A stretch of DNA of 64,000 nt from Balaenoptera acutorostrata (Eukaryota > Chordata > Mammalia > Artiodactyla > Balaenopteridae): the NCBI RefSeq assembly GCF_949987535.1, contig NC_080081.1:40836428-40900427 (forward strand). The letters run 5' to 3'. This document shows positions 10,554 through 21,432 of the stretch, piece by piece (position 1 is the stretch's first letter; each line of letters opens with the position of its first letter). A program made the translations under genes and the position numbers. Under the pieces are notes generated by a model that searched no databases, was not told the DNA's origin, and worked only from the letters and a program-made list of their open reading frames with translations.

Positions 10554-12000
10554 GTTTTGTTCTTTTTTATGGCTGAATAGTATTCCACTGTATATAAGTA
10601 CCACATTTTCTTTATCCATTCCTCTGTTGATGGACATTCAGGTTACTTCCATGTCCTGGCTATGGTAAATAGTGCTGCAGTGAACACTGGGGTGCATGTA
10701 TCTTTTTTAATTATGGTTTTCTTCTGGTATATGCCTAGGAGTGGGATGCTGGGTCATATTGTAGTTCTATTTTTAGATTTTTAAGGAACCTCCACACTGT
10801 TCCCCATAGTGTCTTTGCCAATTTATATTCCCACCAACAGTGTAGGAGGCTTCCCTTTTCTCCACATCCTCTTCAGCATTTACTGTTTATAGATTTTTTG
10901 ATGATGGTCATTCTGACTAGTGTGAGGTGATACCTCATTGTAGTTTTGATTTGCATTCCTCTAATAATTAGTGATGTTGAGCATATTTTCATGTGTTTTT
11001 GGCCATCTGTATGTCTTCTTTGGAGAAATATCAATTTAGATCTTCCACCTATTTTTTGATTGGGTTATTTGTGGGGTTTTTTTTTTTTTTTGATATTGAC
11101 CTGCATGAACCATTTGTATATTTTGGAGATTTAATCCATCAGTTGGTTCATTTGCAAATATTTTATCTGATTCTGAGGGCTGTCTTTTTGCTTTGTTTAT
11201 GGTTTCCTTTGCTGTGCAAAAGGTTTTAAGTTTAATTAGGTGCTGTTTATTTATTTTTGTTTTTATTTTCATTATTCTAGGAGGTGGTTTAAAAAGATCT
11301 TGCTGCTATTTATGTCAAAGAGTGTTCTGCCTATGTTTTCCTCTAAGAGTTTTATAGTATCTGACCTTACATGTAGGTCTTTAATCCATTTTGAGTTTAT
11401 TTTTGTGTATGGTGTTGGGGGTGTTCTAATTTCATTCTTTTCCATGTAGCTGTCCAGTTTTCCCAGCACCCCTTATTGAAAAGACTGTCTTTTCTCCATT
11501 GTATATTCTTGCTTCCTTTGTCATAGATTAGGTGACCATAGGTGAATAGGTTTATCTCTGGGCTTTCTATCCTGTTCCATTGATCTATATTTCTGTTTTT
11601 GTCATACTGAGTGAAATAAGTCAGACACAGAAAGACAAACATCATATGATATTTTCATATTTGAAAACTTAAAAAAGGGTAGAAATGAACTTATTTACAA
11701 AACAGAAATAGAGTCACAGATGTAGAAAACAAACTTACAGTTACCAGGTGATGGAGGGGCAGGATAAATTGGGAGACTGAGACTGAAATATACACACTAC
11801 TATATATAAAATAGATAACTAATAAGAACCTGCTGTATAGCACAGGGAACTCTATTTAATACTCTGTAATGGACTATATGGGAAAAGAATTTAAAAAAGA
11901 GTGGATATACGCATATGTATAACTGGTTCACTTTGCTGTACACCTGAAACTAACACAACATTGTAAATCAATTATACTCCAACAAAAATTAAAAAACAAA
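10554..12000 (+). mobile_element. 5'-inverted (twin-primed) LINE-1 fragment
   Basis: 10554-11604 is ORF2 C-terminal sequence in antisense orientation, from CAGCCATAA near the ORF2 end back to the ATATAGATCAATGGAACAGG region. From about 11605 the same family continues in sense orientation (GTGAAATAAGTCAGACACAG) to the 3' terminus at ATTATACTCCAACAAAAATT and an A-rich tail. The inverted segment stops about 50 bases short of where the sense segment starts, judged against other copies here. That is the pattern produced by twin priming. The flanks AAGTACTGAGTG (10542-10553) and AAGTACCAAGTG (12001-12012) are a diverged duplication. The ORF2 parts have several frame breaks. Confidence 0.88.
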
Positions 12001-12012
12001 AAGTACCAAGTG

Positions 12013-13556
12013 TTAACCTCACTTGAACAAGTGTACCAAAGTTTAATTACTTTATTTATTTATTTTTTTACAAAGAATTAAGTTTCAGAGATGACTGTGG
12101 TGATTTAATGGAAGAGGACTAATTCTTGAACTTCTTCTTCCATAAAGTGTCAGTTTTAATGCAGTCTTTCAACTATATACAAAACTTAAATATTTTCTCA
12201 AAAGAAATCACCTATTTGTTTTTTAAATCTGAAATGGCAGTGCAATGTTCTTAATATATTATGTAAATTTTAAATGAGAATAAAAACAGCAATTTCTACT
12301 ACATTTAGAATGTTCAGAATGTGTATGTTTCCCAATTTATTCAATAAATTGTGATCTTGCCTATTTACTTTAATGATTATTAATGGAGAGAGAAAGAGAG
12401 GAGAGAGAAAGGATTACTCACTATATTGTCAGATGGAGCAACTACACCACAGTCCACAGTATAATATTAAAGGAGAAATCTGGCTAAACAAAGTTAAAAA
12501 TATTTAGTTTACAATGTCTTAATCCAGAGAGTGGTTAAGTCATCTTGCAGACATTCATAAAATATGGAGTGATAACTTGGAAAAGAACTAAATTAGACAA
12601 TGAAGTAAGGGGAATCAAGGATGGATGAGGATTTAAAATGAAGCCAGGAATAAAATGAGCACATTCAATGCATACCCTAAAATCTTGCAATGTTTACAAG
12701 AAAATCAGAGATAGTGAAACCTGAATTTTACCACTACCATAGGAGTAAAACTGGTTATTTGTAGGATAAGCCTCCATTTCTGCCAATTTTTAATTTTACT
12801 AGAAGCAGTGTATGCACAGTGTAAACAATATCAAATAGATACAAGGACTTTCAATAAGAATCAATAGTCATTCACCCTAAATTTCTCTCCCCCCAGCCTC
12901 ATTACCCATAAACAATTATAACCTTTTTTTTTTTTTTTTTTTTGGTGGGGACGGATTCTTTCTTGTGATCCCTTATCATTTTAAATAACATGATTAAGTC
13001 TCTATCTTTTGATCCGTCAACCTGCATATTCTCCAAAGTGTACATTCTATATAAGATGAATATCCAGCTCAATCACACTACTTCAATTTCCCTCAACATT
13101 TACTGTTTTTTTAAAAATAATTAAAAATTCTTCTCTGAATGATTCTTTTATATTTGAATAACATATTTAAAACTGTATTACTTACTCTATCAGGTTTCTA
13201 TAGTATGTCTTATCTCCATACAATGAGGTTAAACCAAATTGTTTCCACTAAAAATTTGTTACTAATATTACATTCACGTTTGCATGGCCAAAACAAAAAA
13301 TATACTACTAATATAATAAACTGTAATAAAGTAATAAGAATAATGAAATAGTATCATAATAATTGTCAATATTAATATGCAATAATATTGTAATAATAAT
13401 CATACTAAGAGTTTTTAATCTTCTTGTTAACCTCCTTTAAATCTTCAGACTTTGCCTTTGCTGCATTGTGGATATCTAATTGAAAGCCAACATATAACGT
13501 GTACATTAGTTGAATACACTTTCTGTTAAAGACAATAAGGATGCTAAGATCATACA
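12013..13556. other. Unassigned AT-rich DNA with simple repeats
   Basis: Contains a GA-rich run (12385-12412) and a T20 run (12924-12943). I see no gene and no repeat that I can name. Confidence 0.6.
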
Positions 13557-13752
13557 CAGGCATACCTTGGAGATATTGTGGGTTCGGTTCCAGACCACTG
13601 CAATAAAATATTGCAATAAAGCAAGTTGCACAAGTTTTTTGGTTTCCTAGTGAGTATAATTGTTGAAGAGTTGTCACAAACCTTCAATTTGTGAAAAAAA
13701 CAATACCTGTGAAGCACAGGAAAGCGAAATGAAATAAAACGAGATATACCTG
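13557..13752. mobile_element. Tigger1-like MITE (internally deleted DNA transposon)
   Basis: The left end CAGGCATACCTTGGAGATAT is followed by GGGTTCGGTTCCAGACCAC and GCAATAAAGCAAG, all characteristic of Tigger1 (pogo/Tc1-mariner superfamily). The right end GAAATGAAATAAAACGAG-ATATACCTG is the inverted terminal repeat partner. Only about 196 bases remain and there is no transposase, so it moved only with outside help, long ago. The outermost flanks read CA instead of the expected TA on both sides, probably through decay. Confidence 0.85.
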
Positions 13753-14329
13753 CATATATTCCTCTATAATCCAATGGGGGAAAAAATCCTATGTCAATTA
13801 AAGGAGAAATCTCTTAAAGGAAGATAATTTTTTTCTTAATAGTATCAGTTGTTCAAATTCATTTGTATCATATTTGAGTAACAACTTCTTGTACAAAACT
13901 TGGGGTTGTGTTTTCTTTGTTTGATTTTCCTTATTTGTTATTGCATGCTTTATTCAATTTGAAAAATAAAGATGTACTTTATTTTAACAATATCTGTAAG
14001 ATCTTCCTGGTTTTATTCACTTATTTTATTGACTTGCATCCAAGTCCCACTATATTTAGAAAACATTTCTTTTGATATTTGTACCAATTGAAAATAAACA
14101 GTATTTTTACTTCATGGATATTTTTTTATCATAAGAAGACTATGCCAATACATTCTTATTATGAAAAAAATTAACTAAGCAGAAAGGGAAAAACATATAT
14201 TCTTAATCCCTGGTTGCCACAGTTTCTGATTTCCTCCCTAGAAGTAAACACTTGTTATCATTATGGCTTTCATGTTTCTAGGCATTTATATACATTTATA
14301 AATATGTATGTATAAACATATATGTAGAT
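13753..14329. other. Unassigned AT-rich DNA
   Basis: No gene and no repeat that I can name. Confidence 0.55.
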
Positions 14330-16740
14330 CAGGTGATGGTGGGCCACCCAGATTCTCCTTTCAAGACTAAAGATTCTCTTTTCATATTCCCAGTTGGCTA
14401 ATAGCTCTCAACTGAATCTCTGTCCAGAAATCATCTTCTACTGAAAAGAGTCACCTCATCCAAAGTCATGCATCCTGCCTGATGGTAGTCCACATCTAAT
14501 ACCTATTTGATGTAAAGGTATAAAGGTTTGGTCTTCTTACCGCAATTTGGGGTATATCTGAAGGGCCTTAATAAAATTCCTGTGGGGTTAGCTGAGGCCT
14601 TTGTTTCAACTCTGCTGCAGTTCAATTCCTTCCTCTGCCCAATCCTCCTACATTCATATGTGAAAACATATGTTGACTCTGAGAGCATTTCCCCACAAAC
14701 TTCTTGTATCTCTCTCTGTGTTTATTTCCTAAGGAACAAAATCTAAAAGAGTCAAAAGCAAGAGTGGGCTAAAGAAGCAACTGTGAAATGGGAATTGGAG
14801 TCAGATCATATACTGGTTAGCTGGTAATAAAGATCAAGTACTAATAGTAGGTGGAGAAATAATAATCCTTGGCTTGTGGTGGTAATCTAATTTTTAAACC
14901 ATTCATCTCTGGTGCACTGGAATGGGTGCAGTTAATGGGAATTCACTGATGAATGTAAGGAATCTGGCATATAAGGACTACAGTGAAAAGCTCTAATTAT
15001 AAAGATTATGGGATTAGGTGGTATTTGCCTGAGAAAATTGATTCACTGGAAAAAGATAACAAAAGGTTAAGGGTGATTAATCACCAATTAAAGGTTAAGA
15101 GTGACTTTGAGGAGGCTTTCTTGGTACCATAAAAATATTATTATTTCCTATAGCTGGAGGGCAAAACAAAAATAAAACAATGTTCAAGCCCAGGATTTAC
15201 ATAATTAACAGAGATACAAAGAAAGTTTGAGTTTTCAGTTTTGGCAAGTCCCCTACACCAAACCCTGAGGGCTGATTAAGAAGGACTGAGATTCTGAGTT
15301 TGTATATGTGGGCAGTTGGATTTGTACACATGAATATATTAAATCCTCAGAATTCATGTGTATGTGGTACCTATGGAACAGGCGTACTCCCCTCTCTGAA
15401 GTTTTACACTATCCCTAAGCCTGAAAATGATGCAAAAGTCTCTGCTTGCAAGAAAACATGTGTTTTCTTCAAGGTAAAAGACACCTGTTTCCCTGTCCAC
15501 CAAACTAATAATTACTGTGAAGTCACATAACTATTCAGGTCAGATTACTTGACATAACCAGAAACACTCTACATCTAGTAAAAGAGAAAAGTAACCGTAT
15601 CCTGGAAGAAGTTCAGGATCTCACTAATATGTAAGAGCAGAAATCCAGGGAATATATCTGATACTGGATCTGAAGATACTCAATCAACCATGCCAAACAG
15701 AAAGGTGATATTTTATCATTATGTGAGAAGTTTCTTATGATATAGGATTAATTTCTTGGCAAGAATCAGTGTTAACACACCATAAGAAAGCAAAGCCCCT
15801 TATAAGGTGAAGTGGAAATGCTAAAGTTACCATGTCAGGTTGTGGTAGTAGGGACTAAAAATGCTCCAGGAATTGGGTTAGTAAAGTAGGGAAACTCACC
15901 AGATAACTACATTCTACTGGAAGGCCTTGATGTCAATACATTCACTAAAGTGATAAGAAATGGACTGGTGAGAGGGGAAAAAGCATCACTGAGACATACA
16001 GTGGTAACTCCTCTCTATATAGGTGATTCCAGTGGTGGCAGAAGATGCTATTACAGCATTAGGCTCAGTACTATCAAAAGAGTTAAAGAATCATGAAATA
16101 ATAGAGGCCCAACTATCAAAGTTTAACTGTCAAAAGCAAGGTGGGAGAAAATACAATAATGAATGATGCCATTAAAATTGCAGCATGCTAAGAAATGATT
16201 ATTGCAATATGATGAGCAATACAGATTATCCAACAATCTTTGGCACATGAATGAATGACGGTCTGAGGGGCAGCCAAACCAAATCACTGGACCTGAACCA
16301 GTTTTCTTCAAAGGACACAATGACTGAAAGAGAGTTTGGATCATCAGTAGCAATAACTCTGCAACACCATGGCAAATGTACATGAAAATAATATTGGGTT
16401 GGCCAAAAAAGTTCCTTTGGGTTTTTCCATAACATCGTAAGGAAAACCCAAACGAACTTTTTGGCCAACCCAATATATCCAGTTCTTCTACAAAGAGACA
16501 ATCTTCCATTTACTCAGAAAGCTACAATGGAGAAAGGGGAATACATAAACATTTTGAGGACTGTTGGAAACGTTTCCAACTTTACATTAATATCTAGAGA
16601 TTTGAAGCTTCATCCTGTGTCCCTTCCTGGATTCTTTCCTACTTGCTGTAGTCTTCCTTGCCCATATCTTGATCCCCCATCTTAGATCAGACTAATGATC
16701 CCAGGAGAGAGGGGAAGCTACCTGATAGAAGCTCACTTGT
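14330..16740 (+). mobile_element. Possible degraded ERV class III (ERVL/ERV3-like) internal region
   Basis: The text of this 2.4-kb stretch is unlike the AT-rich flanks and resembles the internal region of old class III endogenous retroviruses on the plus strand. For example, 16023-16139 stays open in one frame and begins VIPVVAEDAITALG, followed by a basic stretch. This is suggestive of gag in that group, but gag is not proven. Other frames in the block are short and interrupted, no RT or protease motif is visible, and LTRs are not identified at either edge. A mariner hairpin at 16394-16473 splits it. The boundaries are approximate. It could instead be some other old repeat. Confidence 0.42.
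16394..16473. mobile_element. Mariner-derived palindromic MITE (MAR1-type), 80 bp
   Basis: The terminal repeats TTGGGTTGGCCAAAAAAGTT and the reverse complement of AACTTTTTGGCCAACCCAA pair over about 35 bases around a short loop (ATAACATCG region). TA target duplications flank it (16392-16393 and 16474-16475). Known knowledge: in cattle, the same short mariner hairpins give rise to the large miR-2284/2285 microRNA family. Whether this copy is transcribed cannot be seen here. Confidence 0.93.
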
Positions 16741-18249
16741 AAATATTCTTTCTCTAGAATATTACTCTTTTTCTCCTTGTTACTTCCACAGAAATCTAAT
16801 GCTTTAAAATTATGATATTTTTAAAATGTACTCCTCTTTCTAGTTGCTGTTAATGCAAATTTTGATCTTTTGTGACCTCCTACTTAGACGTAGAAATTTT
16901 TCTTGAATTTCTTTTAACTTAACCTTGAGCCAGATCAACTACTTTCTGAATTAAGTTCCATACAGGTTTTCACTCTCATTTTATTGGGATATGTTCCCAA
17001 CTAATTTCTTCAGAAAAGATAGATACAGATATGGATATAGGTATAGATGTTAACTATATATATATGTGTGTGCATATATACTTATGTTTTAATTTTGTAA
17101 TGCAAAAAATCCATATATATGTTAATTTGTGTTTTCATAAGTGTATAATAATGTATTTATTTTTCCTTGCCTTTAGTTGATAATTTGGCCTGTAAAGATA
17201 TAAAGATATTTTCCCTCAGAACTTTTAACTTATGGCTTTTTTCTTCTTTTTTATCTATCACCTAGAGATTTGAAGCCTGTCTCACTTATTTTGAATTTTT
17301 TATTTTGTATTGCTAACCACTCACTCTCACCCTAAATTTTCAAGACTAATTTTAATTCTCTCTTTATTTATCTTATTTTATTTTCAAAGAATCCTTTCAT
17401 TCTTAAGATGCAGGAACTTTTTCGTCTTTGGAAACATTTTTTTATTCTTGTTGATAATTTTCCTCCTCCAGTTTCTTTCTTTCTTTATTGCACTCATATT
17501 AATAGGCTGTTATACATTCTGAATAGTTCTTATATTTTTCATCTTATTTTACGTTTTCCAACTCTTTGAATTTTTGTTCTGTGTTCTGTGAAATATTGTC
17601 AAGTTTAATTTCTAATGCAATGATTGAAATGTTGTTATTTCTAAAACCTAAAAAAAATTCTCAAGGGCATTTTCTTTTCTCTGTTGGCTCCTGTCAATTC
17701 AATAATAGCAATTTGCTCTTGAGTCTCTGAATTATTTCATATTTTTGTCCTCTGGGATTCATTTTATAATTTATTTCAGTGTTTTAAAATTTATTTTAAT
17801 TCCATGAGTTTTCTTTATATGCATATTGATCTTAGGTGGTCCTTTCTTATATTTGATGAAGGTTCAGTTTGACTTCTCTGTTGTATAAGTTAATCTTTTC
17901 TAAAGTCATCATTTTAACAGAATGAGAAAGATGACTGAAGTCTGTATATGCCTGGAGCATGTCAATTACTTGACAGGCTTCTAATTTGGAGTGATAAAAG
18001 AGGCTTTTCCTATGAGGTAAGCTGAGACGCTTTCCAAATTTTAGAAGGTTTTTCTTTAGGGAAACTTTCTACCAATATTTGTCCCTCACCCCCAGGATAT
18101 CCATTCAAGTTATTTAGTGATCATTATTTTAACCTGATTTAGAGTACATGTTAACTTAAGATGTTTTATAATTGCATGTTTTCTCATGCTCGTTTTTAGT
18201 AGCTCCTGACTCTAAACTCCAAAAGTCTGTAAACATTCCAGAGACCATG
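16741..18249. other. Unassigned, T/C-biased AT-rich DNA
   Basis: Strong pyrimidine bias on the plus strand between about 17200 and 17800 could mean an old antisense retrotransposon, but I found no diagnostic segment. The 70-codon hydrophobic frame at 17310-17522 reflects this bias. Confidence 0.5.
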
Positions 18250-18415
18250 TTAAATGTGTTTCAGATACTATCTTATGTGAGCTTCAAATTAATTATTATT
18301 TTGATATTTGGATGAAGGACTTAATAAGAGTAAGTAAATTTCCCATGACTACATAAGTTTGGATTTGAACATAGGCAGTGTGGATCCCAAAACTACCCCT
18401 TTTACCACTGGTATG
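18250..18415 (+). repeat. MIR fragment
   Basis: The order of degraded MIR blocks is preserved: a TATTATTTTGATATTTGGATGAAGG part (the 'attttacagatgagg' equivalent), AGTAAGTAAATTTCCCATGA, then GGATTTGAACATAGGCAGTG. Confidence 0.55.
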
Positions 18416-20681
18416 TAGATCATCCATTTCCTACTGCAGTCCTTTCCTGTTTCTGTTTTTCTTGACAGCTATATCTATACTCATTGATCCATTATTCTTC
18501 CAAGCTAGTTATGTTAATATTGTATTGAGATTTGACTTTGTTAGAGAATTGGGACTTTTTATTACTACTGCCTGAATCAAAAGTATGTCAAGATAATTTT
18601 GTTTATATTTCATATAGTTAAATAATATGGAACCTTAACAACTTTATTAATGTGTCCATGGGTAAAGATTATTTTTTAAAGAAAATCCTTTTTTTATATT
18701 CAGACACTCTCTGACTCAAATCTGAATGAATATATTGTAGTGATAATATACATGCTATTTTGTACTAAGCCTTTGTTAGCTTCCTCAGTTTTCATGAAAG
18801 ATGCTTAACTTTCTAGAACCAAGATAACTGGTCAGGCACATGAGACAGATTTCAACCCACAAATAGCAGAGTTACACTCCAGGCATTACCCAGGGGGGAT
18901 AATTTCAAGCTTACAACCATTCAGTGTTTATCAAAAGTTTAGTTCAGAGAAATGATATGTGTGAAGGATTGCCTGAAGGATGTAAAAATTCATGTGTTCC
19001 TCTGGTCTCTATGAAATATACCTGTAGGTTTCCCCAGACCTTCAAAGTGGTATATCATATTGTTCTTGTAATTAATACCCATGAATTTAATCATGTTTTT
19101 ATTATATGTCATTAAGCTATGGTGACAAACTCTCCAAGAAATGAGTCTTAAGGAATCTGTCACTATATTCTTCAGAAATCTGTCACTATATTTTCAATAA
19201 GGATACTGCTGAATACAGAATAGACTTCTCTCCTTTTTTAATATTTTAGGATAATATTTTTAATTGTTTATGGACCAAATATGGTAGCACTATGACTAAG
19301 AAATTATCTGGTTTTAAATATTTGCCTATCGTGAGTTGTGTAACACTGGAAGCTGGCCACTCTAGAAGTCGAATATAACTTTGTAGAAGTATTTGCCACC
19401 ATGGCTACATATTCAACTTTAATAACACTACTACATTTTTTTTTTTATTTCTTTCTGTTGTTAATTATATCATCTTGATCTAATTTTTGAATCCTGATAT
19501 GATGCCTTAATAACTTCTGAGAAAAAGAAATAAAATAAATTAATTAAATTAAAAATGAGGAAATCAGAGAATACTTTTGATAAAAAAAAAATAACTTTTT
19601 TTCTAGAAGTCAAAAGAAAAGTTTAAACATAATTAGTTTTTAATTCACCAGTACATTAAGAATAAAGCAAATACACTTTTCAGAGAGCAAGAAAAGTTCT
19701 ACAAGACACCACTTAATAAGAAAACTGTGTAATATAACAAAATCCTTCTCAATACAGTATAACTTTGAGAGGACTTTTAAACTACTTTTCTAAATATTGG
19801 CTGATAGAATATCAATTAAGCATAATTCAGTAAAAATAAACTTTATTTGCAGGAGGTGCAATGTGGTTAGGGAGAATACAAACATAATTCAGTTAATAAT
19901 TCTTTTGAAGCCCACTTATATGTCCATACTACAATACAGCATTTAACTTACATTATTTAACTCAAAACCCTATGAATATTATGCCAACAGATTTTTTTTT
20001 TTTTGCATACAATACACTTGCAAACAATTATATTAATTTTGGTGGATAATTTCAAACTAAATAAATAAGAAACTGTAGGTACCAAGCATAACTTAGCATC
20101 ATGCTGGATATATAGCAAGCACTTTCAGTTCTTATTGATTGTTTATTATTCCAACAATAGAGTAAATACATTTACTAATATTGAAGATAGCTAGAGTTTT
20201 GTTTAACATTTTTTGGTAGAAAATATCCCATTGCTAATTAAGAGAATATTTAAATCATGACACTACACAAGGCTGTCACTAATATATAGAGAGATCTGTA
20301 TTTCTAACATATGCATGTCTATATTAGATATATGCACATACAATTGTATTGTTTCCCAAGTTATAATCTTAATGGATTTTTTATTGCTCATTTTCCTTCA
20401 ATTAATAAAGCAATGCACACAGTCTCCCTACTTGCTTTTAAATTAGCCAGCTGTGAGGCAAGGGAAAGGGATAATGAAGGTATGTGCCAAAATTGGTGCC
20501 TTAATGTATCTTATTCAAATTTAGAAAACTAGTCCTCTGTGAATAATTCAGTTTTAATATGATTTTATGTATATTTGCTAAACATGCTTAATATTAAAAC
20601 CATTTATTGAATGCTGTTCACAGTCACTAATGTAGTACATTATTTTTCAATCTATAGCAACTATATGCCTAGTATGTTTTC
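18416..20681. other. Unassigned AT-rich DNA
   Basis: No gene is visible. A short direct repeat (ATCTGTCACTATATT twice, period about 24) lies near 19155-19195. 20085-20150 may be an L2/MIR 3' end. Confidence 0.55.
20085..20150 (+). repeat. Possible L2/MIR 3' end
   Basis: TTAGCATCATGCTGGATATA, then TAGCAAGCACTTTCAG and TTATTGATTG, resembles the 'gcctggcacatagtaagcacttaataaatg' end of L2/MIR. Confidence 0.42.
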
Positions 20682-21432
20682 TTTTTTTTTTTAACATCTT
20701 TATTGGCATATAATTGCTTTACAATGTTGTGTTAGTTTCTGCTGTATAACAAAGTGAATCAGCTGTATGTATCCATATATCCCCATATCCTCTCCCTCTT
20801 GCGCCTCCTTCCCACCCTCCCTATCCCACCCCTCTAGGTGGTCACAAAGCACTGAGCTGATCTCCTTGTGTTATGCAGCTGCTTCCTACTATCTATCTAT
20901 TTTACATTTGGTAGTGTAAATATGTCAATGTTACTCTCTCACTTCATCCCAGCTTACTCTTCTCTCTCCCTGTGTCCTCAAGTCCATTCTCTATGTCTGT
21001 CTTTATTCCTGTCCTGCCCCTAGGTTCATCAGAACCCTTTTTTTTTTTTTTTTTTTAGATTCTATATATATATGTTAGCATACAGTATTTGTTTTTCTTT
21101 TTCTGACTTACTTCACTCTGTATGACAGACTAGGTCTGTCCTAGGACCTAGGACCTAGGTCCATCCACCTCATTACAAATAACTCAATTTCATTTCTTTT
21201 TATGGCTGAGTAGTATTCTGGACAGCTACAGGTAAAAGAATGGATTTAGAACACTTCTTAACACCATACACAAAAATAAACTCAAAATAGATTAAAGACC
21301 TAAATGTAAGGCCAGACACTGTAAAACTCTTAGAGGAAAACATAGACAGAACACTCTATGACATACATCACAACAAGATCCTTTTCAACCCACCTCTTAG
21401 AGAAATGGAAATAAAAACAAAAATAAACAAAT
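20682..21432 (-). mobile_element. 5'-inverted (twin-primed) LINE-1 fragment
   Basis: From 20682 a T-run and AACATCTTTATTGGCATATA mark the 3' terminus of an antisense L1. The 3'UTR and ORF2 end continue to TATGGCTGAGTAGTATTC at about 21218. From there the sequence switches to sense L1 ORF2 (TGGACAGCTACAGGTAAAAG through GGAAATAAAAACAAAAATAA) and ends near 21432. This is a minus-strand L1 whose 5' piece is inverted. An internal T19 run (21038-21056) and a CCTAGGA expansion (21140-21160) are private changes. I could not find a convincing target duplication. Confidence 0.85.
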
